64,000 nt of DNA from Opisthocomus hoazin (GCF_030867145.1 NC_134414.1:20478518-20542517); one strand, 5' to 3'. Shown: positions 1 through 13,330, numbered from the stretch's first letter. Notes: a model not told the origin generated them from the letters alone. Translations and numbers: made by a program.

Positions 1-534
1 TCTTCAAGTTAAATACCTGGTTTTAATGCTGTGAAGGTCACTTTGGCTCTTGCCGTTGCTAAGGTGATTCTAATAAGATAAAGCTGACAATGAATTCCTG
101 TTACACGTTTATGAATATAAAAAAATAAATAAAACAACACTAATACATATTTCTTTTAAACTTCGGTTACATAGGGAAAACAGTATCACAGTCAGTTTTC
201 TCACTCAGCGATTTGTCTACTGGGACAACTGCGAATATTACAGAAATAATGGCACATATTACACAATGAATTCCTCAGGACTATGCTTTTTTAAAAAGCA
301 GTATCATTTTGCAAATTATTCAAATAATAATTACAGAGAAGACTTGCATATAAAATTAAGTAATACTTTCTGTATAATGACTAACATGAATGACAATTTA
401 ATGAACTTGTCCAAAAGCAATTCTATAACATACAATTTAAACAAAACAGCAGATATTTTTGCGTCCATAAATTAATACCTAAAACTCTGTTCTAAATCTT
501 GTGCATTTAAATAGATTCTTTTGACTCGGGAGTT
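1..534 (-). other. KBTBD3: KBTBD3 3' untranslated region (partial)
   Basis: Sequence downstream of the KBTBD3 stop codon on the minus strand. It is AT-rich with no repeat I recognise. No canonical AATAAA is present on the minus strand here; two ATTAAA variants (complement of 22-27 and 397-402) are possible but weak poly(A) signals. The 3' end therefore probably lies beyond the left edge. A short plus-strand ORF at 266-475 looks like chance. Confidence 0.6.
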
Positions 535-2155
535 TCAAAATTCTCCAGAGCAAATTGTCAGTACAGATGACCAGGGGTCCCTGTATTTATTAAACTGAAT
601 GACCTGACAGTAAAACTCAGTTAAGGCTCTTGGCATTGGTGAAACTTCTTCCCACTCAGACCTACTGCTATGGTAGACTTGAACTTCATCTGTGATTTCT
701 TCTGGAGCATAATCACCACCTAATATATAAATTTTGTCTTCTGTCCCCACTGCCCCTGCATTAAAGCCAGCACATTCAAAAGATCCTTCCCCTTTCCAAA
801 CACACGTTTCTGGGCAAAAACTATAGACCTTGTAGGTGGAGAGATCACATATGTACAATGTGCAGTTCACCGGAACAGCTTTGATTAGAGTTGCATGGAA
901 AAACTGCCCAAACTCTGCTACAAGCTCAGACCACTGATCAGTCATAGCATTATACTTAAAGAAACAGTCAAGAGATGGATTAAAGGCATCAGTAATCTCT
1001 ACTTCTGAGCCAAGGACATAAATTATATTCTGACATGCACTTGCTTCTGGATAGTAGATACCTCTTGGTAATTGGCTTACAGATTTCCAGTCTTTGGAAA
1101 GAGGATTATAGGATTCTACATCCAAAAGACTTCTGGTTTCTTGAGCTCCTCTGGTCTTTCCACCTATTACAAATAGCTGATTTAAGGTTACAACAGATGT
1201 GTGCATTGTCCTTGGTTTTTTCATAGCTGACACTATAGAGAATTCATTGTTGACTGGACAGTAGCACCAGGTTTGGTCAGTGGCATCATGAAATGGTTCA
1301 GCAATATGAAGCCTGACAGTCCTGTAACAATTCCCTTTGCATCCTCCAGTTATGAATATTTTTTCTCCATAGCTAGATAAACTTGACCCTGGAAGATCAA
1401 TCATATGCGTATGTGGTAGTTCTCTCCATTTATCTGTTTTTATGTTATAGCAGAACGTATGTCTGTTTTCTCCATCTTCATCAGTTTTATGAACAAATAT
1501 GTATTTTTCTGTTGTTGAAGGACGTGCATCTGGAAACAGTCCACTGAAATTTTGCACACTTTTAACTGCATCATTGATTATTACTGAGCAATTAGCGCTC
1601 TTAAGTAAGTGTTCTTCAGAATGCAGAAAGTCCTGCAAAGTCTTTTCAGGTAACTGGTGTAATCTCACTTTTTTAATCAAATTAGGCAGATATTTCTGTC
1701 GTGTTTCTAAGTTATGTTTGGTCCACTGAAGGACAGCTTTCAACACTGATTCTTCCTCAGGGACATTTAGTTCGTCAGCCTCAAGACATTTTTGTAATAT
1801 TTCAAAATTCATCTCCAAAAAATCACTTGATCTGAGTAGCAAGGAAAAGTGATGCTGTACAAAATCTAGTGCATGATCAAATAAGCGGACAGAACCATAA
1901 CTTTCTGATAGAGAAAGCAACTGTAAGCAATTCACAAGATCAATACTTCTTATTAGAAAGTCACTGCAAGCTTTGGAAAGGAGGGAAACTTGAAGAAATG
2001 ATGACAGTTGGAAGAGCATTTCCACATTATCATTGGTTATCTCTGTTTTTCCTGTGTAAGCGTAATCAAGAAAAGCTTTCACTGCCTTGGGTGACAGATT
2101 ACTAATAGTAACATTGCCATCATCTCGTTCTTTCATATTAACTTCGAACATGGCT
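535..2155 (-). CDS. KBTBD3: KBTBD3 coding exon 2 (BTB C-terminal half, BACK, kelch repeats, stop)
   Basis: The acceptor is a pyrimidine-rich tract ending in ttatccacag, with the exon beginning at 2155 on the minus strand. The first base completes the Arg codon begun in the previous exon, then A-M-F-E-V follows. It encodes 539 further residues and ends at the TAA at 535-537. The open frame continues upstream to 2187, but residues read from 2156-2187 are intronic. BACK and all kelch repeats lie in this single large exon, which is typical of this gene class. Confidence 0.93.
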
Positions 2156-4665
2156 CTGTGGATAAAATATAGAAGATACACACACAAATTAAAGATCTAG
2201 CAAACAGCAGAGAACACTGATGTGAGAGGAAGGAGACATACAGGGGCGTATAATAAGGTGGGCAGGCTGTATAGGTCTAAAATGTGGAGGTTCTTCTAAG
2301 TAAGAACAATGCATTTGCTTGATATGGTTGAAGAAAAAAGGAGCGGTGATAAGTACATATTCACAGTGATGGGTCACAAAAATGACAGCAGCACCTCTGT
2401 TTTGTATGGATTTTCACAGAGAGCAATGAAGTCTACAGCTCTCAATGTGAGAGAAAATGTGAAATTTTTAAGGGCAGCATCAGTTTCAACAGCTTGAGAA
2501 GGAAAGGCTGATTAAAAAAATATATAGTAAGAAAGCCCCATGATTTAGGTCATGCACTGTGGATGAGTACAGAAAATTAAGCAAAAAAAGGCATCCAGAT
2601 TGCAGGCTGAGCAAATGGCAGGATGGATGATCGGTGCATTCCTCAGTAATAAAAGTGGGTGAAGGGTGAAAGAGAAGAAAAAACATGAGGAAACTTAATT
2701 CTTGCTTTAGAGTTGACAGATAGATGTATGGGTACAGGCAGATGCCAGAAAAAGTGGGAGATGCCAGAAAAAATGAGGTTTTGACATAGGATTGCAAGCC
2801 ACAATGAAATGTGCAGAAAGTAGATTATGACTGAATACAAAGAGGATGGTTGAAATCATGGAGCAAACATTATTGATCAGTAGATTTCTGCAAATTTTAT
2901 TACAACTTTGACTACTTTATTAGTAATAACATTTAACTATTTCACACAAACTAACATGGCAAGATAAAATAATTAAGGTTTTCAAGCAAGTAAGTGCTGG
3001 CAACAGAGCAGTGCTGCAACATCACCTGCCCTGCCCTCCGAGAGCCATCAGGCTGTGATAGCAACAGCTCCTGAATTTGACAAAAGATGATAGTGGAGAA
3101 AGATTTAGATAAATCATCAAATACTACATATATAAATCTGGGTTATTAATATGTGATAGATAGTTCCTAATAAAAAAAAGTGCAGTTATACAATTGGTAT
3201 CTGTGTAGTATGTGATTTTTAAAATTCCATGCTTTTATGAAGCTAAAAAGAAAAAAAAATATTGTGTATAGAATACTCTTTGGGAGGTAAACATCAGGTA
3301 AGGCAGGAATTTATCTGACCTTCTGAAAAAGAACATAAAATTACAGTAAGACATTTCTGCATACCAAATGACGATCCTTAGAATCCTCTCCTCATTAACC
3401 CAAAAGCTATGATACAAATCTCTAAATTACAGAATAAAACAGCAACTGAACAACACTAGTAGAGGGAGAGCAATCTAGCCAAAGGCTTTGGTTCTGAAAG
3501 CTAACAAGTAATGAGCAAAATGTTGCTGAATCTTGGGTTTATACAGTAAAACCAAAACCAAGAGAAGTCCAAAGGCCAAGGAAGACAACGGGTGTTTCTT
3601 TTTAAAATTTATCTAGTGGACCTAGGTACTTTTTATTCCCTAAAAGTAATAAATGGGCCTTGCATTCCAGGACAACTTACAAATTTGACGGCTGCTGTTA
3701 TCAACTGTTACACACAGGGAGAGGTCTCTCCCAGCAAATTTTAACCTGAAGAGCCTGTAGGTAGTGAAAAGGCTACATATCTTACCATCTGCTTCAGTTC
3801 CAATAATTACCAGTGCAAGCTATTTCATCCTAATATTCCTTTCTACCAGACCATCTCTGTGTTGTCAGGCAGTAAGCACTTGAAATGCAAGTAGTTCTGT
3901 GTGTCAGAGAAAAAACAAATCTGCTGCTGCAGTGGAGAAAGAGCTTATTGCATCTCCACTTCTTTTTTCAGTAGCCCTGAGAACACATTTAGCCTATGTC
4001 CTCTGTCAGATATGGCAGACTCCCACAGACCACGTGATGCTCCAGGCCATTCGAAAATAACACTTGTCACCTATGGATGAACAACTGAATGAAGCTCATT
4101 AACTAATTTCCAGGAGCCCATTTTTTCATTGTTAGAGCATCTTAGCTTTTTGTTTTAGTAAAGAATGTATTTGGAAACAGACTTTCAGAGTGGAATTGCA
4201 ATTTTGAGCACGCTAATAAAAAGGTAGCAAGGTTGTCCACAACAACCTCATACAATGCTACAGGCTTGGGGAGGAGTGGCTAGAAAGCTGCCCGGTGGAA
4301 AAGGACCTGGGGGTGCTGGTCAAGAGCCGGCTGAACATAAGCCGATGATTTACTTTTTAATTTTTGTAATTATCTTCCTTCCCTCCCTCCCAGAGAACTT
4401 ACAATCCATTTCCTGCAAACTTATGCCAAAATTAGGTTTACCTGAAAAAATCACTGCACGCTGCCAGTACACAACGATGACAAGGAATTATTTCATCTTT
4501 CACAAGAATTTTAAAGTCAAAAAATATATTTTGTTCTCTGAACTTTTGTAGTACTTTTAGAATTTGTTGTCCATGACCTTCAGCCACTAAGGAATTTATT
4601 TTATTTTCAGGAACAGAAATTCCATTGCAAATAGGTCTGCTAATGTAATCCCGTTGATTTGCCAT
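535..4665 (-). CDS. KBTBD3: KBTBD3, kelch repeat and BTB domain-containing protein 3 (two coding exons)
   Basis: Coding exons 4442-4665 and 535-2155 join across a GT-AG intron inside an Arg codon, giving 614 codons, close to the roughly 610 residues known for KBTBD3. Visible domains: a BTB fold from about residue 48 to 150 with the family pattern D50, H63 and V66-L67, then SDFFRAMFEV across the splice junction; a BACK domain from about 155 to 260; and kelch repeats from about 290 to 600, with repeated GG turns (IFITGG, LFVIGG, IYILGG) each followed by a conserved W. The family usually acts as a substrate adaptor for cullin-3 ubiquitin ligases; the specific substrate is not known to me. The ATG at 4665 sits in a good context (gaaaccATGG). 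The frame stays open upstream to the splice acceptor (six codons), so an N-terminal extension from an upstream exon cannot be excluded. It is divergent from AASDHPPT. Identity is confident; the 5' exon structure is not. Confidence 0.93.
2156..4441 (-). other. KBTBD3 intron between coding exons
   Basis: A GT-AG intron of 2,286 bp on the minus strand. The donor reads CAG|gtaaac and the acceptor ttatccacag. Its content is AT-rich unique sequence plus one CR1 fragment at about 4251-4347. Nothing else in it resembles a gene; the short ORFs at 2189-2840 and 3235-3417 look like chance. Confidence 0.75.
4251..4347 (+). repeat. CR1 LINE fragment (ORF2 C-terminal region)
   Basis: The stretch reads as the CR1 segment just after the reverse transcriptase core: a Leu-Gly-Glu-Glu-Trp-Leu-like piece, then the peptide KDLGVLV-type motif at about 4300-4325 and the start of the 'LNMS' segment. 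It resembles the matching part of the copies at 43.1 and 63.9 kb. It is truncated at both ends, inserted antisense to KBTBD3, and begins about 95 bp inside the intron from the donor. Confidence 0.7.
4442..4665 (-). CDS. KBTBD3: KBTBD3 coding exon 1 (start and N-terminal half of BTB)
   Basis: It encodes residues 1-74 plus two bases of codon 75. The ATG at 4663-4665 lies 18 nt inside an exon whose acceptor is ttttcaatttcag (intron ends at 4684, exon starts at 4683). It carries the BTB start, FFDFKILVKDEIIPCHRCVL, with the usual D and H. It ends at AG|gtaaac, giving phase 2, which matches the phase of the following exon. Confidence 0.9.
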
Positions 4666-7600
4666 GGTTTCTTCAATCTGTTCCTGAAATTGAAAATAAA
4701 AAAGAAGTAATTGATTCTACAGTCTTAAGATTTAAAAAAAAAAATAAATTAATACACTATAAAAGAAACATAAAAGTTCCCAGCATTGAATTTGGTTTCT
4801 AAATCCTATGCACAGTTATAAATTTGTGTTATAAGTGACATTTACACTGAATTTAATTTGATAGTAATACTTCTACTTTGTGAAATATACACATAGCATA
4901 CTTTGAAAAGGAAAATATTTGACATGTATCAAAGAACAACTCTAAAAATAGTACCCACCTGTAGGATTTTTTTCAGCAAAGTACACAGGAAGCAAACCAA
5001 GGAGTGTGTTAAAATTTTTAATGGTCATTTAAGAGAAAACTAGTCCTAGGCTTACTCTCAAGAAACTCCAAATTCTTACAATTTGATGAAAATGGAAAGG
5101 AAAACTTTGTTACCTATTTTTAGATTCCAGAAGGCTCATCTGTATACTACAAACCCCCAAAGTCAAAGTAGACCAATGGTCTTTCTATAGCTTACAGTAA
5201 AAGGGAGATACAGGCTACCAGACTATTTTCATTAGGCACTCCAGACTACAATAACAGAATACGAACACCGACAGCCTGCCCTAATCACAGGATTGCTAGG
5301 GCTTATCAAATGGGGTCATTTAGGGGCAGTTTGGTGACAGTGCAACTTTGAGTGTTTAGTCAGTTGATACTGATTTTATCTTGTACCTCCGGTCCTGCTA
5401 TGAAGCTGCACATTTGCTTACAGCTTATGCTGCATGCTGTAAGCTTCATTTACAGTGGCTTAAATTAACTGGCTTCAGAACAGATTTAAAGTTAAGACAG
5501 TGCAATCTCCCTTTCAGCAGCCAAGTTTTTCTGGTGAAAATCCCTATACTGAAGTGCATTGTTTGTATGGTAAGTTTGCCTTCACTATTTTTTACATTAA
5601 AAATATTTTACTCCACTTTGACAACATAAAGAAACTTTAAACATGAGTGTATTTCATTTACATCTATTTAAAGAGCTATTTATACTGCTCCACATGCATA
5701 AACTGCCCTTACTGCAAATTTAAGTCAAGCTTGCCAATTTGACAGGTTAAGGAAACATTCCAAGGTTTTTCTATTGCAGGATTCTGCTTCCACAATTCCA
5801 ATTAAAATTAGCAACAGATAATGGCCCACCTGAATTGACAAAGAAGGGGATAAAAAATTCCAAGCCAAACATGGAAACCACAAAAATAACTGGTTTTGGT
5901 TTTTAATTTCATGAAAAGGCTTATCTGAGAACGTGATATATTCAGAACAAACTAAGCCATCAGGCAGTCTTCTTCATGGGAGGTACTTTCATAGCAGACT
6001 GATCTATACTTTATCTAGTCAGGTAGCTCCAACCACAAATAGACCTCCATGTCTCCTGGAATAGAAGAGATCCATTGATCTTGCTGCCAGCACTGGCACC
6101 CTTGGAGCAGGCATCTTCTCCTTCCCATGGCCAGACAATCTCACGTATTCACTCTTTCCATTCTAAGCCTGAGGAACTAGGAAAATACAGAAGAACAAGA
6201 CCACCATTTATTCTGATAATGTATGGCCTCATAAACCCCAACTTCCATAAATTATGTATTTTTTGTATGTCAGAATTCTCTAGAATACTCTTTTCTTACA
6301 CACTTAAAAGCCTGTTCCTCAAAAGACTGGATCTTCAAAAGCAGCATTGTTTCAGTAAAATTAGTTTCCCACATTTGAATGAAACTTAAAAAAAAGTAAC
6401 TGAATTTCAAGGTTTATTTGGCATCACATAAAGTTACACTTCTAAAGGAAATGTAAACCTTTTCATAAAATTCTGGAATTGATAATAGATAGTAGACATG
6501 TTTCTCCTTTTACATGCAATTTCTATCGCAAGCTCTAACCTACTACTTGCTTTCTGTAGGTAAAATTACCATTTCAGTAATATTCACCTTTGTGTAAGGA
6601 ACACAGAAGTATCTATATGTTATCAAGTCCATCGCTGCTATTTTAGGCAAAGATGTCATATAATCACTTTCATAAAAGCAATCTATGTTTCATAAAGTTT
6701 TCTTTTGTGGCCACTAATTCCACACAAAGACTATCCCAGTACATTGGCGCCAAGACTGCAAGCCTTCTTTTAGTTACACAATCAATTTATTAATACTTAA
6801 TATATATTTGTTCTGTCAAAATTCTCATTTGACTTAATTTTCCTTTGTATATTTATTCACTCATAATTATGAAGAGTTGATATCCTCTCTCAACTTTTAT
6901 TGGAATGAACAGTTGTCAAACTTTCCATGGTCCATTTACAAGACTGAATTTTTGTTTTCCTTATTATTTCTTGCAGTTCTTGCTCCATCCACTCCAGTTT
7001 GATCTCGTATTTCCTTCACTGATAACAGATTTATTGTACAGCATTATGGTTAAGAACTCATCAGTGCCTCACTACTCCAATTCGCGGTCATCCAGTGCAT
7101 CCTAATCCTAATCTGTAATAGCAGTGTCTCCTTATTTTTTACTAAAAGCAAATTTCAGCAGTGTACCTCTAATGTTTTTGTCCATCATGCATGTTTTTGT
7201 CCATACTAATGAATACTGCTTAGCCTAATTCACCCTCCACTCCATTAAAAAAATAAATATTAAAACAATCAATTCTCATCTCCCTTATAGCCAATTCCTG
7301 CTTTATTTGATAATTTTGATACTAATTTACAACTTTACTGGATGTTGATGATTTTAGAGCCCTTCAAAATATCTTAACAATTCAGCTAAAACTTGGTATG
7401 TTAAACAAAGCCCACTAGCATTTATAATTATTTCATGCATTCTTCTATAAAGCCATATGAATTAATCAATATTTATATTTATAAATATTTGATCAAGTTA
7501 CTGACAAAAGAGTAGAAAACATAGGGGGTGCAGATGTATGTTGCATAGGTCTGGAGTTCAGGAAAGCTGGGCAATGAGCCTCCTTGTATGTGCTCCATTT

Positions 7601-9701
7601 ACTCCCACAGGATTCCAGTTACAATGTCTGTCTTTATGTAGATTATGAAGAACTAAACTCCAATAGAGGTTCATCAGGGTTGGGATCTCCTACTTTTGTT
7701 TCTTAACATATGGCTGTGTGCCATACAGCTTCTTATCATGGCAGGCAAAGGCTACATACTCAAGTCCTCTTCCATCATCTGATCCACCAGGCACTTGTCA
7801 CACAACCAGCCTTCCAGCATCTCCTGTAACGTGACACATCAGACCCTGAGAACTGACGTACGTGACTGGGTATTGCCTGCAGTGAGATCAAATGTGTTCT
7901 CTGATGTGATCAAATTCAAGCTACCCTACCACTTGACAAAACTTCTCTGCTCGCCTAGGGAACATTTACACATCTCATACTGACAAATGCTTGGTTAGCT
8001 ATTAGCCTGGTTTTCTTAAAAAAAAGACCCCTCCAAAACCAAACGCCCTTAAAGTTAATACATTTGCCCTGTTTTTCTGCTTGAAAGTCACATCAAAACA
8101 GTCGCCTGTTGGCCATTACAGTGAAATCTGATACAGACTTCAAAGTTGTTAAGGTCAGCCCCACATAATACATGCTTGGGGACATATACATGCCTCTCAA
8201 AGCTGTCTCTACAGATCTCCAGTTGAGAGGCAAGGCATCCTGCACACCTGATAGTTAAGCAGCAAGAAATGGCCAGCCTATGTATGGCCACAAAGCAGCC
8301 AGCAGCTGAACAGAAGGAGGCTGGGGATGGTAAGGTAATTCTGCTCATTGCAGTGGATGAACTAAGGGACCACCTTGGAGCTCCACAGGCAAAAGCATTC
8401 TTATGGTCTGTCACGAAGTCCAGTAATAAGGACCCAGACCTTATTATTTCTGCTGTTCACAAGACTCTTCTGTTTTAACGCTGTCCTTTTCCCAAGACAA
8501 TAAGGGATGGAGCAGCCTAGAACATAATGAGCTCGTTGACCCAGATGCCAGGTAACCACACTGAGAAGTGTGGTAAGCGCACAGTCAAAAAATGAGATAT
8601 ACACACATTCCTATTAGTAGTATCTAATCTCTTGGTAAACAGCTACAAGAAAATGTTTAACTGACCTTAATACTTGTATACCAAGCAAATAGCTCCAAAA
8701 AACACACACTGAATTTCTAGAGGAAATCTTTTATTTCACCAATGCTAATGTTCCCTTTCCAAAGATAGTTATAAGACATAACATAGTTACAAAGATTTTC
8801 TTTTAGTTGGCACCATCAACAATCCTTCTTAGATGTACTTGTAATTCTGTATGTAGAAGTTGTTGAAATGTGTAATGTATTTGTTTATACTTATCTTTTG
8901 GGAAGTCTAGCTGCCCTTTTGAGTACCAATTTCATAACCTGGGTATTTGTTGAGTCCCAGATATTACACTAAGGGACTGTAAACACAGCATAATGTTAAA
9001 CTTACACAGGAGTCCAAAAAAAGCCAGGACGGCCATTCTCAGAATATCTTAACAGGCATACACTAAATCATAACCACTGCAATATGCCTCCTAGAAATGG
9101 TGTTTGTATCCATTCCATCAGATTTGAAACAGTAAAACAAACAGAACTGTAGAGTGAACTTTGAGCAGAGATGAACTTTTGTTTGTGCAGTCTACTGTAG
9201 TTCTCCCCAGAGCATCAATCAGAACATACTCATATACATACACATAAACACTTTAGCTGAAAAGTCAAAATAGCCTTAGGGGCTGTGAGTGACAGATAAA
9301 ATGGTTACAGAAGTTTATATGTGCTAATGAAGTTGAGAATGGTATAAGAACTGCATTAATTCTAGGTGAATAACAGAGGAAAATCCATTCAACAAGGGAG
9401 GGAAAGAGCCTGTGTGGCAAGAATGGAACATGAACACCCAGATGACGACACAGGGTACAGAATGACACTGGAAAGACTTACATCAAACTGTTTTGATCAA
9501 TATATATACACAAATATATGTGACTTTGTAATAGCCTAGGGGATGTTGTTTTGTGAAAGCATGGACCATACATAAGTATCGTGTATATGTAAGTTATTAC
9601 TCTGTCAGAAAAAGCATGTTAGCGCCATGCCTGCCTGTCTATAAACATGACCGAACCTTTGTAAGGGGACTGAAGCCCAAGACTGTTCCCAGCACCATGG
9701 A

Positions 9702-9882
9702 CAGAATCACAGAATCACAGAATGGTAGGGGTTGGAAGGGACCTCTGTGGGTCATCTAGTCCAACCCCCCTGCCAAAGCAGGGTCACCTACAGCAGGCTG
9801 CACAGGTCCTTGTCCAGGCGGGTTTTGAATATCTCCAGAAAAGGAGACTCCACAACCTCCCTGGGCAGCCTGTTCCAGTGCC
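9702..9882 (-). repeat. CR1 LINE, 5'-truncated 3' end
   Basis: Read on the minus strand it is a CR1 3' UTR: a segment matching 'ctgttccagtg...tggagatattcaa', the block ggtccttgtccaggcgggtt reversed, and a terminal (ATTCTGTG)n tail reversed as acagaatcacagaatcacag at the left end. It shows few differences from the copies at 30.9 and 51.7 kb, so it belongs to the same relatively young subfamily. It lies in the KBTBD3 5' intron in sense with that gene. Confidence 0.9.
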
Positions 9883-12800
9883 CAATCATGTACGCATTCA
9901 GATAGTACAAATAACATTCTGTGTCTAAATGTTCTCTCCTCTCAACACATCTGGCAAAAACAGTCTAAAAATCAATCTTTATTTGGTACTTTACTATTTA
10001 CAAAAAATTCTAAAACAATCTATCTGCTTCATCTCAAAGCACAATATATCTGTGCTACAGCACTCTCTGTAGAGCAGCTCTCACCAATTAAAAAAGTATT
10101 ACTTCTTAATAGTTCTTAGCCAGATATCTTTTGAAAAATACATTGTTCTTCAAGAGAACGTTACCATTGTCACTTAGCCTTATCCCAATTTGCATAGTAT
10201 GTCTTTACTACGTAGCAAGATTTTTAAAAAGAGAAGTCTTAAATGCTGATATTTTTCAGCATACTTTATACACCTAGGAAGAAATAATTAAGACCAACAA
10301 GGATAAAGAATTATACATTTATCTAGATAAGTTTTAGACTTTTTTATACAAAATTTAACAGTACAATTAATGTAAATTTTGAAAAGGTCAAGGTCAGCAT
10401 TTTAGAATCTAATATTAAAAATAAGTATTCTATTATTAAGTTTACTATATACCCACCAAGATGATTTGCTGTTTTCACTCCTTATCTATTCAAAGGGGGA
10501 GAAATTAGTGATTTGTTAATTATTTTTAAAGACACCAGTCCCCACTACACATCTAATTTAACAGAAACCAATTTCATATTCAGCAAGATGAATATGAGTG
10601 GAACAGCTATCTGAAGGATTTGGTGAGACTTCTAAAAACATAATTACATCACAAATACTAAGTACAAAGTTCTGTACTTTTATATTGTATTCCTATTTTG
10701 ACTGTCTATGACTGAAAACAGACAGTAACAGAATTCCAGGTTCCTGCCTGGAAATTTCAGTGCAACTCGGTCTCACATCTCTTTCATAAATAACTGAACT
10801 TCAAAGAAAATTAATATTCAGTCAATCATTTTTAGACAATCAAAAAAGATGCATGCGACATTCTGAGACATTTAATCCACAAAAGTGGCATTTATCAATA
10901 ATATATGTTGAGACAGTATTCTAAGAAGAAAAGGTGACACAGAGACTTTAAAGCTTTGGGTTCTTTAGAAGTGATTGAAAAAAACCAGCATGAAAAAACC
11001 CAGCATGGTACCAGTAGGAAGCAGTGAAATTGCACTCATTCCTAGAGGCATTCCAAAAGTGTAAGATTCCCTCTCTGCAAGCAGTGATCTTTAATTGCAT
11101 ATCCTCTCACATGAATCCATTAAGACAAAGAAAATAATCTCTTAGAAGAACTCAGACTGACTGGATTTTATTCTAAATTTCTCAAATCCATGAAGTTCCT
11201 TTTGAAATTATTTTCTTAGCTAAAAAAGTTCAAGAACTATAATTTTAATTTCAGAAAAAAAAATAAAGGAATTAAAATGCCGTGCTGTACTTCTTATTCT
11301 GGCAAAAATAACAACTGCAGATTCTGGAAGAGGAAATTACTGCTTTTACTAGGTTCTGCAGTCTGTCATTTCTGTATGTGATTAAAATATGTGTTTTTTT
11401 CAAATCATACATGCAATATTGAGCATACTTACAGAATAATTTAGCATTGCTTATTATCATATAATGTTTTACTTATAATAAAAATGTGGCTTTATATTAA
11501 ATAAATTCATAATTATATTACATATTATACAGCACATCTTGAACTTCAGTTTGCACTTACAGTTTATGCTTATTTAAAAAAAAAATCAGTAAGTTCACTA
11601 GTGCAAAAAACTGCTACATGTTTACACCTCTCAAAGTAGAAAGCATGGACAAGTCAAACCTGTAAATCAAACCTGAGGAGTTTTGTGGAACTAGGTAGGA
11701 TCCACGTTCCATTAGTATTATCATCTATCAGTAACCATATATAGGTAACGGCCACAATTTCCTCTTCAAAGTGTGCAGAATACAGTGCTTGAAACGTAAG
11801 CCTCAGCTGCAATTTGATGTCATTGAGCAGCATTTTCCCGGGGGGGCCTGACTGTACTAAATCCTCCTCTGCTCTCAGTTGACTTTGTCTCAATCTTTGG
11901 GTAAAACATAAAAGAGTATGTATGCCATCCCTTGCTTGACTAAGTCATGAAGAAAAATGGGAATCGTATTTAAAAATAAGCGAATTACACTACTGATTCC
12001 TTGCTGAAACACTTTTTCCCCCAAATGTTACTAACGTGTTTAAAATATTTTGCAAAGAACCAACCTATAGTCAAGTTATAACTGAGACTTATTCTGACGT
12101 GTAGAAACAGGACTTTTTCATATTAACAGGGAGCTGGGAATGCTAAACAATAATAAAACAATGAAAGATTCTAAGAAATGCCTGAAGTAATGGAATTTTC
12201 AATTTTTTTGCATCATTTGTACATGTTCAATGTACAATGGTTAAAGTATAAATATTTCTAAAGGCAAGAAACAGAAAGAAGGGTCATAAATTTTCGAACA
12301 GACCCTAAATTTTTAGCCATGGCCCAACTTCAAAATAGAAGGGTAAACAGAATTATTACCTTTTGATGATTTTCAGATGGCCTGTAACTGAGGGCACAGG
12401 GGAATCCAGTTCTGACAACCATTACAGTTCTTAGCAGAACAAAGAGCACAGGACATAAAAGGCTTTTGTTTGGACATGATCTTTAGGAGCCAGAATCAAA
12501 CTAGGGTGATGCAGTAGTCTGTGTCTGGAGCATGAACAATTGTCTCCTCTTTTCTAGTCAATACAAACCGCCAAGTGCAGGGAAGGCAGAGAGGCCAGGC
12601 CTGCTGCTACAGCTCCCGCCATGCGTCAGCTCTGCCGGGGCCCGGGCCGGTTCGTCAGGGGCATGGATGTACTGAGGGCAACGACAGGCCCAGAGACACC
12701 GGGGGGAATCACCAACCCTTAGCGGATAACGGTGCCACCACGAGCTCCCGACGGGCGCTATCCCCCACGGGCCAAACGCGGCCCTGTCTCGCACAAACCG

Positions 12801-12996
12801 GGGGCAGACAGAAGTTACAGGGAAATTACGTTCTTTCTGCAAGTACCGGGGTTGTCAGCCAACCCCAGCTTCATCAGTGCACTGCAGCCCCGGTCCCTGC
12901 CCGCCGCCGCCACCACCACCACCGCCGCCCGTCGCCCCGCCCGCCTGAGGGAGGGCAGCGGCGCCAGCGCCGCTACTGAGCATGCCCGGAGGGCCG

Positions 12997-13006
12997 GCGC
13001 ATGCGC
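12997..13006. promoter_or_regulatory. NRF1-type palindromic site
   Basis: GCGCATGCGC, a perfect match to the core NRF1 consensus, with a GC box (GGGGCGG, 13010-13016) directly after it. NRF1 and Sp1 sites together are common in CpG-island promoters of housekeeping genes. Binding is inferred only. Confidence 0.55.
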
Positions 13007-13213
13007 ACTGGGGCGGCTCAGTTCATTCTAAGGGAGGAAGGACTAATTCTGACATAGCAGGCAGGATGGCGCAAAGAGCTTCCCCTCCTCTCACAGCGGG
13101 ACCGCGGGGCCCGGCCGCGGGATGTGGCGGTCGCCAGCGCTGCCGCCTCTCGGCGACCGGCGAAGAGCTAGCCCCCCCCAACTTAGCGCTCCCTCCGAAC
13201 AGCGCGCACCCAC

Positions 13214-13330
13214 CTGCAGCCAACACCAGCAGCTCGCCGACCAGTCTGGCCCACCCTCCGCAGCACCAACGCCAGCAGATTGGCTTCTTCCGGTGTCATT
13301 CTCCCTCCTCTTGCACTCGGAATGATTCTC
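13214..13330 (-). other. KBTBD3: Candidate KBTBD3 non-coding first exon
   Basis: On the minus strand a good splice donor, CTGCAG|gtgggtgcg, sits at the 13214/13213 boundary inside the CpG island, and no other KBTBD3 start is visible. I infer that a 5' exon ends here; its 5' limit is arbitrary. It contains an ATG at 13299 opening a frame for 28 codons to the donor. If spliced directly to the exon at 4683, that frame would run past the KBTBD3 ATG in a different frame. RNA data would be needed to accept this exon. Confidence 0.3.
13279..13293 (-). promoter_or_regulatory. Inverted CCAAT box plus ETS site
   Basis: ATTGG at 13279-13283 (CCAAT on the minus strand) is followed by CTTCCGG at 13287-13293 (CCGGAAG on the minus strand, an ETS/GABP consensus). 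These are common NF-Y and ETS elements of bidirectional promoters. They overlap the candidate KBTBD3 first exon, so they may act from within or just downstream of its start. Confidence 0.4.

Larger units (their letters stand above)
4684..13213 (-). other. KBTBD3 5' intron region (no coding content seen)
   Basis: About 8.5 kb between the first coding exon and the CpG island, inferred to be 5' UTR intron(s). It is AT-rich with no protein I recognise. It holds one CR1 3' end at about 9702-9882. A slightly GC-richer patch at about 7740-8560 contains only overlapping short ORFs with no family resemblance. Additional non-coding exons could lie here unseen. The last part (from about 12570) is already in the CpG island. 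Confidence 0.5.

Noticed and set aside
8088..8604. Pair of opposed ORFs of about 70-108 codons in the KBTBD3 5' intron
   Set aside because: The composition is slightly GC-richer, but neither strand shows a recognisable domain or splice context.
12558..12979. ORFs at the left edge of the CpG island
   Set aside because: Low-complexity Pro/Arg/His-rich frames on both strands with no homology; composition effect.
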